A DNA stretch of 64,000 nt from Akkermansiaceae bacterium UBA7890. GTDB taxonomy: Bacteria; Verrucomicrobiota; Verrucomicrobiia; Verrucomicrobiales; Akkermansiaceae. Positions 37,149-46,201 of this stretch are shown piece by piece. Every line of letters starts with the position of its first letter. Within the stretch, counting starts at the first letter, position 1. The position numbers and the translations under genes are program-made. Under the pieces are notes generated by a model. The model ran no database searches and was not told the DNA's origin. It saw only the letters and a program-made list of their open reading frames with translations. Location: assembly GCA_002501065.1 (NCBI GenBank), contig DLRK01000084.1:46024-110023 (forward strand). Reading direction: 5' to 3'.

Positions 37149-37715
37149 ATGTCCCACTCCATCCTCAACGAACAAGTCGCTTCCCCCCAGACGGACGGGA
37201 CCAGGCACCACCCCCCGTTTGAGATCACCAGGCAGATCGAGAAGGAGGCCGGACTGCGCATCCGGCAGTATCCGAAGGACCGGAAGCGCTCGGCGGTCCT
37301 TCCCCTCCTGCACATCGTCCAGTCCGAGTTCGGATTCATCTCACCGGAGGCCATCGAGTGGGTGGCCGCCAAGCTCGACCTGGAGCCAATCAAAGTCGAG
37401 GAAGTGGTCACCTTCTACCCTGGACTGCGGCAACACGCTCCCGGAAAGTATCACATCCGGATCTGCCGCACCCTCAGCTGCGCAATGGGCGGGAGCTACG
37501 AGCTGATGGACAGGATCTGCGAACTGGCCGGAATCGACCGGTCCCACACCTCGCACCATAATCCCATCGCGGTTTCTCCCTGTGGGACCTGGTCGGTGGA
37601 ATTCGCCGAGTGCCTTGCTTCCTGCGGGACGGCCCCGGTCTGCCTCGTCAACGACGATTTTCACGAAGATCTCCCAGCCGCCAAGGCCTCCGAACTTCTC
37701 GAGAATTACAAGTAG
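37149..37715 (+). CDS. nuoE: NADH-quinone oxidoreductase subunit E
   Basis: 24-kDa subunit carrying the [2Fe-2S] cluster N1a, in the NADH dehydrogenase module with NuoF and NuoG. It has 188 residues. The cluster cysteines are in CRTLSCAMGG and in CLASCGTAP, with the HIRICRT lead-in. The ATG at 37149 is chosen; the frame is open further upstream but that part lies inside nuoD. nuoF follows after 9 bp. Confidence 0.95.
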   Translation: MSHSILNEQVASPQTDGTRHHPPFEITRQIEKEAGLRIRQYPKDRKRSAVLPLLHIVQSEFGFISPEAIEWVAAKLDLEPIKVEEVVTFYPGLRQHAPGKYHIRICRTLSCAMGGSYELMDRICELAGIDRSHTSHHNPIAVSPCGTWSVEFAECLASCGTAPVCLVNDDFHEDLPAAKASELLENYK

Positions 37716-37724
37716 CGCAACTCC

Positions 37725-39155
37725 ATGGCCAAGGTTACTTACATCAAGGGCAAGGAACCCCACGAGCGCGAGCGGCGGTTGATTTTCCGCAATGTCGACC
37801 GCAGGGGATGGAATCCCTCCATCAAGAAGTATCTCACGGACGGCGGCTACAGGGAACTCAGGAAATCCCTCCGGATGAAGCCCGGCGAGATCACCGAGGA
37901 GGTGAAGAAGTCGGGCCTGCGGGGACGGGGTGGAGCAGGCTTTCCCACCGGGGTGAAGTGGGGATTCATTCCACCCGGCAACAAAAAGCCGGTCTATCTC
38001 ATCTGCAACTGCGATGAGTCCGAACCGGGGACCTTCAAGGACCGTTACATCGTCCACCAGGATCCGCATCAACTCATCGAGGGCATGATCATCTCCTGTT
38101 TCGCGGTGGGAGCCAAGGTGGCCTACATCTATATCCGCGAAGAGTTCCCGGAAGCGGCCAGGATCGTGGAGAAGGCCATTGTGGAAGCAAGGAAGGAAGG
38201 CTTCCTCGGCAGGAACATCTGCGGAACCGGGTTCAGCTGCGAATTTCACGTCCACCGCGGAGCCGGTGCTTACATCTGCGGGGAAGAAACCGGACTCATT
38301 GAGTCGCTGGAGGGCAAGCGCCCCTACCCGCGTATCAAACCACCATACTTTCCTGCCGCCATGGGGCTCTACATGTGCCCCACGATCGTAAACAACGTGG
38401 AAACCCTCTGTCACGTGAAGCACATTATTGCGATGGGCGGAGAGAAATACGCCGGGATTGGAACGCCCCGCAATACCGGCACCCGCATCCTGTGCGTATC
38501 CGGCGACGTGCAGAAACCCGGTTACTACGAGATTGAAGTCGGGAGGATGACGATGGGCGAACTCCTCAACGATGTATGTGGCGGCCCTCTCGAAGGGAGA
38601 TCGTTCAAGGCGGTCATCCCCGGTGGCTCCTCTGCCAAGATCCTGCGTTGCTCTGACAAGTTCAACGTGGCCTGCCCCCCTGGAACGGAGAAGCGCGAGA
38701 TCACTTTTGATGAGATTCCCCTCGACTTCGATACCATGGCGGCCTGCGGATCGATGGCCGGATCGGGCGGAGTGATCGTGATGGATGACTCCCGCCGCCT
38801 GTCGTGGGTTCTCAACAACATCAACGAATTCTACGCCCACGAGAGTTGCGGCCAGTGCACTCCCTGCCGCGAGGGTTCTACCTGGATGAAGAAGATCACC
38901 GACCGCCTCGTGGCGGGCAAGGCAAGTCCGGCCGACCTCGACACGCTCGAGTCGGTGGCTTACCAGATCGACGGTCGCACCATCTGTGCCTTCGGGGAAG
39001 CCTGCTCCTGGCCGGTCGAGGCCATGATCGACAAATTCCGCGACGAGCTCCTGGCGGAAACGGTGGAAGACAATGCCTCGGTGGCCCACAACGCCGAACA
39101 GGAAGCCCAGCGCCGCTACCTGCAGGACACCATTGTGAAGGCAGGAGAATCCTGA
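37725..39155 (+). CDS. nuoF: NADH-quinone oxidoreductase subunit F
   Basis: 51-kDa subunit that binds NADH and FMN and carries the [4Fe-4S] cluster N3. It has 476 residues. The glycine-rich NADH/FMN site is RGRGGAGFPTGVKWGF; the FMN region includes CNCDESEPGTFKDR. The cluster ligands are SCGQCTPCREG and the later Cys in CAFGEAC. Length and order are normal. It is separated from nuoG by 165 bp that contain the second Rex-type operator. Confidence 0.97.
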   Translation: MAKVTYIKGKEPHERERRLIFRNVDRRGWNPSIKKYLTDGGYRELRKSLRMKPGEITEEVKKSGLRGRGGAGFPTGVKWGFIPPGNKKPVYLICNCDESEPGTFKDRYIVHQDPHQLIEGMIISCFAVGAKVAYIYIREEFPEAARIVEKAIVEARKEGFLGRNICGTGFSCEFHVHRGAGAYICGEETGLIESLEGKRPYPRIKPPYFPAAMGLYMCPTIVNNVETLCHVKHIIAMGGEKYAGIGTPRNTGTRILCVSGDVQKPGYYEIEVGRMTMGELLNDVCGGPLEGRSFKAVIPGGSSAKILRCSDKFNVACPPGTEKREITFDEIPLDFDTMAACGSMAGSGGVIVMDDSRRLSWVLNNINEFYAHESCGQCTPCREGSTWMKKITDRLVAGKASPADLDTLESVAYQIDGRTICAFGEACSWPVEAMIDKFRDELLAETVEDNASVAHNAEQEAQRRYLQDTIVKAGES

Positions 39156-39225
39156 TCCTCCCCCGGTTGCTGACAAAACCGGGCAAAGGTGACGGCAACT
39201 ACAGGGAATCAGGCCTTACGAGTGC

Positions 39226-39243
39226 TTGTGAAAAATTTCACAA
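39226..39243. promoter_or_regulatory. Second Rex-type operator, between nuoF and nuoG
   Basis: This 18-bp palindrome TTGTGAA-AAAT-TTCACAA is identical to the core upstream of nuoD. It lies 77 bp before the nuoG start in the largest gap of the 5' half of the operon. Its presence suggests a separate regulated promoter for nuoG onward, or a roadblock site. The regulator gene itself is not in this window. Confidence 0.7.
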
Positions 39244-39320
39244 AGTGCGCTTGTCCCTTTCGCCTCCTGCATTCATAGTCTAAAGCGAACCCCATGGGAG
39301 GCCTCGCTCGAAGCTGATTT

Positions 39321-41075
39321 ATGGCAGACTCCGCACCTGCGACCGCTGACAAACTTCCCAAGGACCTCGCCGCCGAAAAGGGCATGGTCAACGTCCAGAT
39401 TGACGACACCTGGGTTCAGGTTCCGGTCGGCACCCGCATGATCGAAGCGTGCAGGATGGCAGGGAAGGAGATCCCCCACTACTGCTATCATACCAAGCTC
39501 TCTTCGCCGGGAAATTGCCGCATGTGCCTCGTCCAGATGGGCATGCCGCCCCGCCCCGCCCCTGGCCAGGCTCCCACCTACGAAGAAAACGGCTACCAGG
39601 AGATCGGTTGGATGCCACGACCGGTCATCGCCTGTGCCAGCACCGTCGCGGAGAACATGGGGATCCGCACGGGAGGGGATCTCGTGGAGAAGTGTCGCAA
39701 CGGCGTGATGGAGTTTCTCCTCATCAACCATCCGCTCGACTGTCCGATATGCGACCAGGCCGGCGAGTGCAGCCTGCAGGAGTTTTCCGTCGAACACGGA
39801 CGCGGCTGCTCCCGGTTCGAGGAGATGAAGGTCAAGAAACCGAAAAACGTGGACATCGGTCCCCGCATCAGACTCGACGACGAGCGCTGCATCATGTGCA
39901 GCCGGTGCATTCGCTTCATGGATGAGGTGGCCGACGATCCTGCCCTCGGATTCATTGACCGTGGAACCCACACCACTCTCACGGTCCATCCGGGGCACCG
40001 GCTCGACAGCAACTATTCACTCAATACCGCGGACATCTGTCCGGTAGGCGCCCTCACGTCCACCGACTTCCGCTTCCAGATGCGCGTCTGGTTTCTCAAG
40101 GAAACCAAGAGCATCGACGTGAATTGCGGCACCGGCTGCAATACCGTGATCTGGACGCGCGGCAACGATATCTTCCGTATCACTCCGCGTGAGAACAACG
40201 AGGTCAACTCATGCTGGATGCCCGACAGCCATCGGCTCAACTTCCGCTACCTCCATACCGAGACACGCCTCACCGATCCTGTTGTGAAGTCTCGCGGCAG
40301 GCACGAGGTGGCTGATTGGTTCGAGGCTATCACGAGGGTCTCCGAAGGCCTCAAGGACTATCACGGCGATGAAGTGGCTTTCATCGGCTCCGGGCGCATG
40401 ACCAACGAGGAACTCTTTCTCCTCAAGCATCTGGCCGACACACTGGAAACCGACCTCCTCACCCTCGTTCCGCGCTTCGCCCAGTCCGACGGCAAACTGA
40501 TCGCCGCCGACCGAAATCCCAACACCACCGGGGCCAAGCTCATCTGGGCCTCCAATGACCCCTACGCCAAACTCAAAGCCATCCGGAAAGGAGTGGCTGG
40601 ACGCAGGATCAAGGCTCTGGTGGTTTTCTACGAAGACCTTCTCGCCGAAGCGGACTTCAAGGCCAGCGACCTTGAGAATCTCGACCTCCTTGTCTCCAAT
40701 CACATCCTCACCAATGACACCGCCAGTGTCAGCCACGTGGTCCTGCCCGGTGCCGGATTCGCCGAAAAACGCGGCTCCATGGTCAACATCACCGGTCGCC
40801 TCCAGCGTCTCAATCAGGCCATCCTCCCTCCGGAGGGAGCCATGGATGACTGGGAGATTCTCCGCGACCTGATCAGGGCCCTTGCTCCGAACGAACCCGA
40901 GCGCAATCTGGTGGAAGACGTCTTCGGGGAGATCGCGGACGAAGTGGAGGAATTCGAGGAACTCACGCTGTCGAAGATTGGCGACCTCGGAGTGCATGTC
41001 ACGGACACGGACGAGAGCATTCCGCTCCTGGAAACCGAGCGTGTCCGCATCGCGGCGGGCGAAATTGTTGGTTGA
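39321..41075 (+). CDS. nuoG: NADH-quinone oxidoreductase subunit G, short form
   Basis: 75-kDa-type subunit passing electrons from NuoF to NuoI. The 584-residue protein has an N-terminal [2Fe-2S] domain (HYCYH, CRMC and IACAS cysteines), the His-Cys4 [4Fe-4S] region (CPICDQAGEC, HGRGC), a ferredoxin-like domain (CIMCSRC, DICPVGAL) and a molybdopterin-oxidoreductase-like domain. The last is shorter than in E. coli NuoG (about 900 residues), and most pterin-binding parts are missing. The segment CGTGCNT may be a remnant of the N7-type site but has fewer cysteines. The acidic C-terminus (EIADEVEEFEEL) is notable. Confidence 0.94.
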   Translation: MADSAPATADKLPKDLAAEKGMVNVQIDDTWVQVPVGTRMIEACRMAGKEIPHYCYHTKLSSPGNCRMCLVQMGMPPRPAPGQAPTYEENGYQEIGWMPRPVIACASTVAENMGIRTGGDLVEKCRNGVMEFLLINHPLDCPICDQAGECSLQEFSVEHGRGCSRFEEMKVKKPKNVDIGPRIRLDDERCIMCSRCIRFMDEVADDPALGFIDRGTHTTLTVHPGHRLDSNYSLNTADICPVGALTSTDFRFQMRVWFLKETKSIDVNCGTGCNTVIWTRGNDIFRITPRENNEVNSCWMPDSHRLNFRYLHTETRLTDPVVKSRGRHEVADWFEAITRVSEGLKDYHGDEVAFIGSGRMTNEELFLLKHLADTLETDLLTLVPRFAQSDGKLIAADRNPNTTGAKLIWASNDPYAKLKAIRKGVAGRRIKALVVFYEDLLAEADFKASDLENLDLLVSNHILTNDTASVSHVVLPGAGFAEKRGSMVNITGRLQRLNQAILPPEGAMDDWEILRDLIRALAPNEPERNLVEDVFGEIADEVEEFEELTLSKIGDLGVHVTDTDESIPLLETERVRIAAGEIVG

Positions 41076-41180
41076 TCACTGTCAGTTGTCCAATGAGCAC
41101 ATCCCCAGAGATTCCCTCCGGAGCAACCGCAACCTCCCACTCCTGAGAACCGACCACCAGCAACCGATAACTTTCCACCA

Positions 41181-42458
41181 GTGGACGCAGTATTCATCAT
41201 CGTTTCGGCTCTCAAGGTCTTCGGCTTCACCTTCCTGGTGATCCTGCCCCTGGTCGCCTACTCGACCTATGCGGAACGCAGGGTGTGCGCCATCATCCAG
41301 GACCGGGTGGGTCCCAACCGGGTGGGCCTTCCGGCCACTCTCCTGGGTTTCAAGAAAGATCTGAAGTTCTTCGGTCTCGTTCAACCCCTGGCAGATGGGT
41401 TGAAGGGACTCTTCAAGGAGGACCTCACTCCCGCCCATGTGCGCAAGGCCTTTTACTGGATGGCCCCCGCCTTCACCGCCGCCCCGGCCTTCATCACCCT
41501 CTGCGTCATCCCCTTCGGAAGCGCGGTTACCCTTTTCGGACACGAAATCCAGATGGTCATTGCCGACATCGGAGTAGGCCCGCTCTTCATCTTCGCCATC
41601 GCCTCCCTCAGCGTCTATGGAATCACCCTTGCTGGCTGGGCCTCCAACTCAAAGTACCCGTTCCTCGGCGGCGTGCGCTCCTGTGCGCAGATGATCTCCT
41701 ACGAGATTTCCCTCGGCCTCTCCCTCATTCCCATCCTCCTGTTCTTCGGAAAGCTCAACCTCACCGACATCGTCACCCACCAGGCCACCAACGGCTGGCT
41801 CCTTCTTCCGCTCTGGAACGAAAACGGCACCGTGATCCACGAGGGCTACTGGCAGAGCAGTGGCTACCAGTGGTTGCTCCTTCTTCCCATGGGCATCTCC
41901 TTCTTCGTCTTCACCACCTCCATCTTCGCCGAGACCAACCGCATGCCCTTCGACCTCCCCGAGTGCGAAACCGAACTGGTGGGAGGCTATCACACCGAAT
42001 ACTCATCCATGAAGTTCGCCCTCTTCTTCATGGGCGAGTACGCCGCCATGATCGTGGGCTCCGCCCTCATCGTGACCATCTTCTTCGGCGGGTGGTCCCT
42101 CGGCTTCGGACTGGACACTGCGCTTCTGCAGACCGGGGACGGCGACTGGAAATGGTATGCCGGTTTCATCCACCTGGGCGCCTTCCTGGGCAAAACCATT
42201 GCCTTCATTCTTTTCTTCATCTGGGTGCGCTGGACCGTGCCGCGTTTCCGCTACGACCAGCTCATGAAACTCGGCTGGGTGGTCTTCTTCGAACTCGCCC
42301 TTTTCAACATCTTCCTCGCCGCACTCATCATAGCCGCCCCTCACATCGGCATCCTCAACACCCTGCTGTTCGGCTTTCCTTCCCTCACGATCATCGCCGC
42401 CCTCATGTTCTTCATCACCAAGGCGAATGAAGAAAAGCGCAGGATCAAGATCACCTGA
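41181..42458 (+). CDS. nuoH: NADH-quinone oxidoreductase subunit H
   Basis: Membrane subunit that forms the quinone channel at the junction of the two arms. It has 425 residues and about eight to nine membrane helices. Conserved loops are YAERRVCAIIQDRVGPNRVG near the N-terminus, FAETNRMPFDLPE and ELVGGYHTEYSS. A hydrophilic insertion (VTHQATNGWLLLPLWNENG, about 200-225) makes it longer than the usual 320-350 residues. The start is GTG at 41181; no ATG gives the conserved first helix. Confidence 0.95.
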   Translation: MDAVFIIVSALKVFGFTFLVILPLVAYSTYAERRVCAIIQDRVGPNRVGLPATLLGFKKDLKFFGLVQPLADGLKGLFKEDLTPAHVRKAFYWMAPAFTAAPAFITLCVIPFGSAVTLFGHEIQMVIADIGVGPLFIFAIASLSVYGITLAGWASNSKYPFLGGVRSCAQMISYEISLGLSLIPILLFFGKLNLTDIVTHQATNGWLLLPLWNENGTVIHEGYWQSSGYQWLLLLPMGISFFVFTTSIFAETNRMPFDLPECETELVGGYHTEYSSMKFALFFMGEYAAMIVGSALIVTIFFGGWSLGFGLDTALLQTGDGDWKWYAGFIHLGAFLGKTIAFILFFIWVRWTVPRFRYDQLMKLGWVVFFELALFNIFLAALIIAAPHIGILNTLLFGFPSLTIIAALMFFITKANEEKRRIKIT

Positions 42459-42634
42459 CAGGAACCAGACAACTACGAACGAAACCGGAATCCGATATGA
42501 TGTGTGTGCAGACAAATGGGGCAACCCGGAGCGAAATCGGCCGCGCAAGCTCCCTCCCTGCACGCTCAATCCCCGGGCAACCCATGCCTCCACTGGATGT
42601 TCACCCCGGGAAGTCGCTGTAATCTTTTGCTTCC

Positions 42635-43201
42635 ATGGCCATTGTCAAAGTCAAACGCCCCAAGCTGAGCTGGCACGAGCACCTCTACCTGCCTGCCATC
42701 CTCAAGGGACTGGGCATCACCCTCAAACACGCCATCGCCGCCCTGCGGGGAAAGGCGCCGGGTGCGGAGGAACTGGCCTCCTCCGGCCTCGGGGTGACCA
42801 TGCAGTATCCCGAGCAGAAGTGGGATGCCCGGTTGCCCGAATACTACCGCGGCGTCCCCGCTCTTGTCACCGACGAACAGGGCCGCGAACGCTGCGTCTC
42901 CTGCCAGCTCTGCGAATTCATCTGCCCTCCCAAGGCCATCACCATCCTTCCCGGCGAACTGCAGTCGGACAACCCGTGGAGCAAGGTCGAGAAGGCCCCC
43001 AGGGAGTTCGAAATCAACATGATCCGCTGCATCTACTGTGGCATGTGCGAGGAGGTCTGCCCGGAGCAGGCCATCTTCCTGCGGCAGGACTACGCCATGA
43101 CCGGGGGCACCCGCGATGAGATGGTCAACACCAAGGGGCGGCTTTACAAAATCGGTGGAATGCGCGAGGGACTGGTCAACAAGTGGAATAAGCTGAAATG
43201 A
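42635..43201 (+). CDS. nuoI: NADH-quinone oxidoreductase subunit I
   Basis: Ferredoxin-type subunit of the peripheral arm with two [4Fe-4S] clusters (N6a, N6b) that lead to N2. It has 188 residues. The cluster motifs are CVSCQLCEFICPPKAI and CIYCGMCEEVCPEQAI. An N-terminal amphipathic helix (about 12-35) docks on the membrane arm. A 176-bp gap precedes it; I saw no gene or clear promoter in the gap. Confidence 0.96.
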   Translation: MAIVKVKRPKLSWHEHLYLPAILKGLGITLKHAIAALRGKAPGAEELASSGLGVTMQYPEQKWDARLPEYYRGVPALVTDEQGRERCVSCQLCEFICPPKAITILPGELQSDNPWSKVEKAPREFEINMIRCIYCGMCEEVCPEQAIFLRQDYAMTGGTRDEMVNTKGRLYKIGGMREGLVNKWNKLK

Positions 43202-43286
43202 GTTCCCGGAGAAGAATGATCAGTTATCAGAATACTCCCGGTTTCGCACAACCCGGGCAAATGGCCGCTGATAAACCCAAATAAGG

Positions 43287-43919
43287 ATGCCGTTTTTCTT
43301 TTATAGTTTCGCTGCGATCGCCGTCATCGGTGCGATCTGTCTCATATGCTTTCGCAATCCGGTGAACTCCGCCATCTCGATGGTCGCTTCCTTCCTTGGC
43401 CTCGCGGCCCTCTTCATCGGCCTCAATGCCTATTTCGTTGGGATCATTCAGATCCTGGTCTACGCGGGCGCCATCATGGTGCTCTTCCTCTTCATCATCA
43501 TGTTGCTCGACCTGAAGGCGGTAGAGCGACGGCAGCGCTCCAACCCTCTCTTCCTGATTGGCGGAACCGTCATCCCCCTCATTTTCATCATCCAGCTCTG
43601 TATCATCCTTCCCCAGGTCCCCAACCAGGCTTCCGAGCCTCTCGCGCTCAAGGAAGCGGCCGGGGACTTCTACGACAAGGACAGGAAGCCCGATGAACAG
43701 TCCGAGATCTACCAAAGCCTTGAGAACGGATCCCTGCCGGACGTTCACCTCGTGGGACTCACCATGTTCGGACACAAGGATGACAATGCCACCATCAAGA
43801 CTCCCGGCTACAACTTCCCGTTGCAGATTATCGGGGTGCTCCTGCTGGTTGCCACGGTGGGCGTTGTAGCGTTGTCCCTGAAAAAAAAGGACCCTCTTCC
43901 CGAGAACTCTGAACACTGA
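43287..43919 (+). CDS. nuoJ: NADH-quinone oxidoreductase subunit J
   Basis: Small membrane subunit near the quinone site, 210 residues with five helices. It starts MPFFFYSFAAIAVIGAICLI and has the NPVNSAISMVASFLGLAALFIGLNAYF and YAGAIMVLFLFIIMLLDL stretches of the family. A soluble loop (about 110-165) separates helices four and five. nuoK follows after 3 bp. Confidence 0.95.
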   Translation: MPFFFYSFAAIAVIGAICLICFRNPVNSAISMVASFLGLAALFIGLNAYFVGIIQILVYAGAIMVLFLFIIMLLDLKAVERRQRSNPLFLIGGTVIPLIFIIQLCIILPQVPNQASEPLALKEAAGDFYDKDRKPDEQSEIYQSLENGSLPDVHLVGLTMFGHKDDNATIKTPGYNFPLQIIGVLLLVATVGVVALSLKKKDPLPENSEH

Positions 43920-43922
43920 AGC

Positions 43923-44243
43923 ATGGCCTCTCTCCAGGAATACCTCTTCATCTCCGGACTTCTCTTTGCCATCGGTCTGGCCGGGGTTCTTGTGCGCCGC
44001 AACATCATCGTCATCTTCATGTGCCTTGAACTCATGTTGAGCGCAGCCAACCTCACCCTGGTGGCCTTCTCCCGCTTCAACACGGGAACCAACGGACTGC
44101 CCGACTACAACGGACAGGTCCTTGTCTTCTTCATCATTACGGTGGCGGCCGCCGAAGTTGCCGTCGGTCTCGCCATCATCGTGGCACTCTACCGGGCCCG
44201 CCAGACGGTCAATGTCGAGGATCTCACATCCATGAAAGGATGA
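43923..44243 (+). CDS. nuoK: NADH-quinone oxidoreductase subunit K
   Basis: Antiporter-like small membrane subunit, 106 residues with three helices. The conserved glutamates for proton transfer lie in [13 protein letters not shown] and in [13 protein letters not shown]. It follows nuoJ after 3 bp, so the two are translationally linked. A 113-bp gap precedes nuoL. Confidence 0.96.
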   Translation: MASLQEYLFISGLLFAIGLAGVLVRRNIIVIFMCLELMLSAANLTLVAFSRFNTGTNGLPDYNGQVLVFFIITVAAAEVAVGLAIIVALYRARQTVNVEDLTSMKG

Positions 44244-44356
44244 ACGCTGCGCTTAAAATAACATCTCCGAAAGGAAACCGGTGGACATCCCCGGGCCGTG
44301 TTCCGGCTCAGGAACGCATTCAACTGCTCCTCAACACTTAGTCTCCTCGATCACCC

Positions 44357-46195
44357 ATGCTGGAACTACTTGCCTGGCTTCTTCTTCTGCTCCCGCTGTT
44401 TTCTGCAGCGGTGATTCAGCTGTGGCTGAAGGAAATACCCGGCCCCGCGGTCAGGATGTCGATCTTCTCCGTGGTAACCACCTTCCTTCTCACCCTGATT
44501 CTCCTTGCGGGCAAGGATACGAGCACCGCGATCAAGTGGGCCAGTGCGGGCAGCTTTCATATCGAGATCGGCCTCCTCATCGACGATCTCTCCAAGGGCA
44601 TGATGCTGGTGGTCACGGGCGTGGGCATGCTCGTGCATCTCTTCTCGCTGGGCTACATGAAGGACGACGGGGCCAAGGCGCGCTACTTCGGTGGCCTCTC
44701 CATCTTCATGTTCTCCATGACGGGCATCGTGCTCGCCAGCAACTTCGTCATGATGTTCATCTTCTGGGAACTGGTGGGCTTCAGCTCCTACCTCCTGATC
44801 GGACACTGGTTCCAGAAGGACTCCGCTGCCGAGGCCGCCAAGAAGGCCTTTCTCGTCAACCGCATCGGGGACTTCGGTTTCATGATCGGCATCCTCATGC
44901 TCTGGGGATTGTTCGGCACCTTCGCTTTTGCGGAAATGGCAGACGGCGCCCGGGCCCTGAGCGAGAACAGCAACACCGTCACCGGCATTGCCGTCCTTCT
45001 CGTCTTCTGCGGAGCAGTGGGCAAGTCCGCCCAGTTTCCCCTGCATGTGTGGCTTCCCGACGCCATGGAGGGACCCACCCCGGTCTCCGCTCTCATCCAT
45101 GCCGCCACCATGGTGGCCGCCGGAGTCTACATGCTGTTCCGTCTCCAGGTTTCCGCCGGCGCCCTCCTCTTTGAAGGATTTGCCGGAACCACCATCATGT
45201 GGATTGGCGGGATCACCTCTCTTCTCGCTGCCCTGATGGCGACTCAGCAGGACGACATCAAGCGGGTCCTCGCCTACTCCACCCTCTCCCAACTCGGCTA
45301 CATGGTCATGGCTGTGGGACTGGCTGGCGATCATGGCGGAGAGGCAGGCATGTTCCACCTCTACACCCACGCCTGGTTCAAGGCTCTCCTCTTCCTGGGC
45401 GCGGGCGCAGTCATCTACGCCTGCCACCACGAACAGGATATCTGGAAGATGGGCGGCCTCCTTGGTCGCATGAAAAAGACCGCGATCACCTTTGCCATTG
45501 GCACCGGGGCGCTCATGGCAATCTGCCCTCTCTCCGGTTTCTGGTCGAAAGAGCAGATCCTGGAAGCGGCCCACCACGAAAACCCGGCCTTGTTCTGGCT
45601 GGCCATCGTGGTGGCTGCCCTCACGCCGTTTTACATGACCCGCCTGTTCATCGTTGCCTTCCTCGGTCAGGCCCGGGCCCACGGCGCGAAGGAAGCCAGG
45701 GAAGTGCCCGGGATCATGCTCTACCCCCTCTTTGCCCTTGCGGCCATGTCGATAATCGCCGGATTCCCCTCCATTGCGGGCAAATTGTCCCCGGCCTTCC
45801 ATCACCCGGAACATGCGTTTAATCCGACGAACCCGATCTTCCTGATCTCGCTGGCTGCTCTCGCCACCGGTCTTGCAGCCGGCGTTCTCCTCTACCGGGG
45901 CCGCGACTCCGATCCCCTCGCCGGCAACCCTGTCTTCAGGATCTTTCGGAACAAGTTCCACCTCGATGAACTCTATCTCGTCCTCGTAAGGTTCTGCCAG
46001 GACACCGTCGCGGCAGTCATTCACTTCTTCGACGAGTTTCTCATTGGCGAACTCATCGTGGGCGGTCTCGCGCGCAGTGCGACCGGCCTCGGAAATGTCT
46101 TCAGGCGCCTCCAGAGCGGCAACCTGCAGGGCTACGCAATCCTCTTTGGTGCCGGCATCATCCTGGTCATCTATCTCACCGTTTTCGCCCGCTAA
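44357..46195 (+). CDS. nuoL: NADH-quinone oxidoreductase subunit L
   Basis: Distal proton-pumping subunit of the membrane arm, 612 residues, with about 14 core helices and a C-terminal extension that forms the lateral helix. Characteristic motifs are FWELVGFSSYLLIGHW, GKSAQFPLHVWLPDAMEGPTPVSALIHAATMV and QDDIKRVLAYSTLSQLGYM. The FHLDELYLVLV stretch precedes the final helix. The pumping Glu and Lys residues are in place. nuoM follows after 6 bp. Confidence 0.97.
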   Translation: MLELLAWLLLLLPLFSAAVIQLWLKEIPGPAVRMSIFSVVTTFLLTLILLAGKDTSTAIKWASAGSFHIEIGLLIDDLSKGMMLVVTGVGMLVHLFSLGYMKDDGAKARYFGGLSIFMFSMTGIVLASNFVMMFIFWELVGFSSYLLIGHWFQKDSAAEAAKKAFLVNRIGDFGFMIGILMLWGLFGTFAFAEMADGARALSENSNTVTGIAVLLVFCGAVGKSAQFPLHVWLPDAMEGPTPVSALIHAATMVAAGVYMLFRLQVSAGALLFEGFAGTTIMWIGGITSLLAALMATQQDDIKRVLAYSTLSQLGYMVMAVGLAGDHGGEAGMFHLYTHAWFKALLFLGAGAVIYACHHEQDIWKMGGLLGRMKKTAITFAIGTGALMAICPLSGFWSKEQILEAAHHENPALFWLAIVVAALTPFYMTRLFIVAFLGQARAHGAKEAREVPGIMLYPLFALAAMSIIAGFPSIAGKLSPAFHHPEHAFNPTNPIFLISLAALATGLAAGVLLYRGRDSDPLAGNPVFRIFRNKFHLDELYLVLVRFCQDTVAAVIHFFDEFLIGELIVGGLARSATGLGNVFRRLQSGNLQGYAILFGAGIILVIYLTVFAR

Positions 46196-46201
46196 GAACC
46201 G

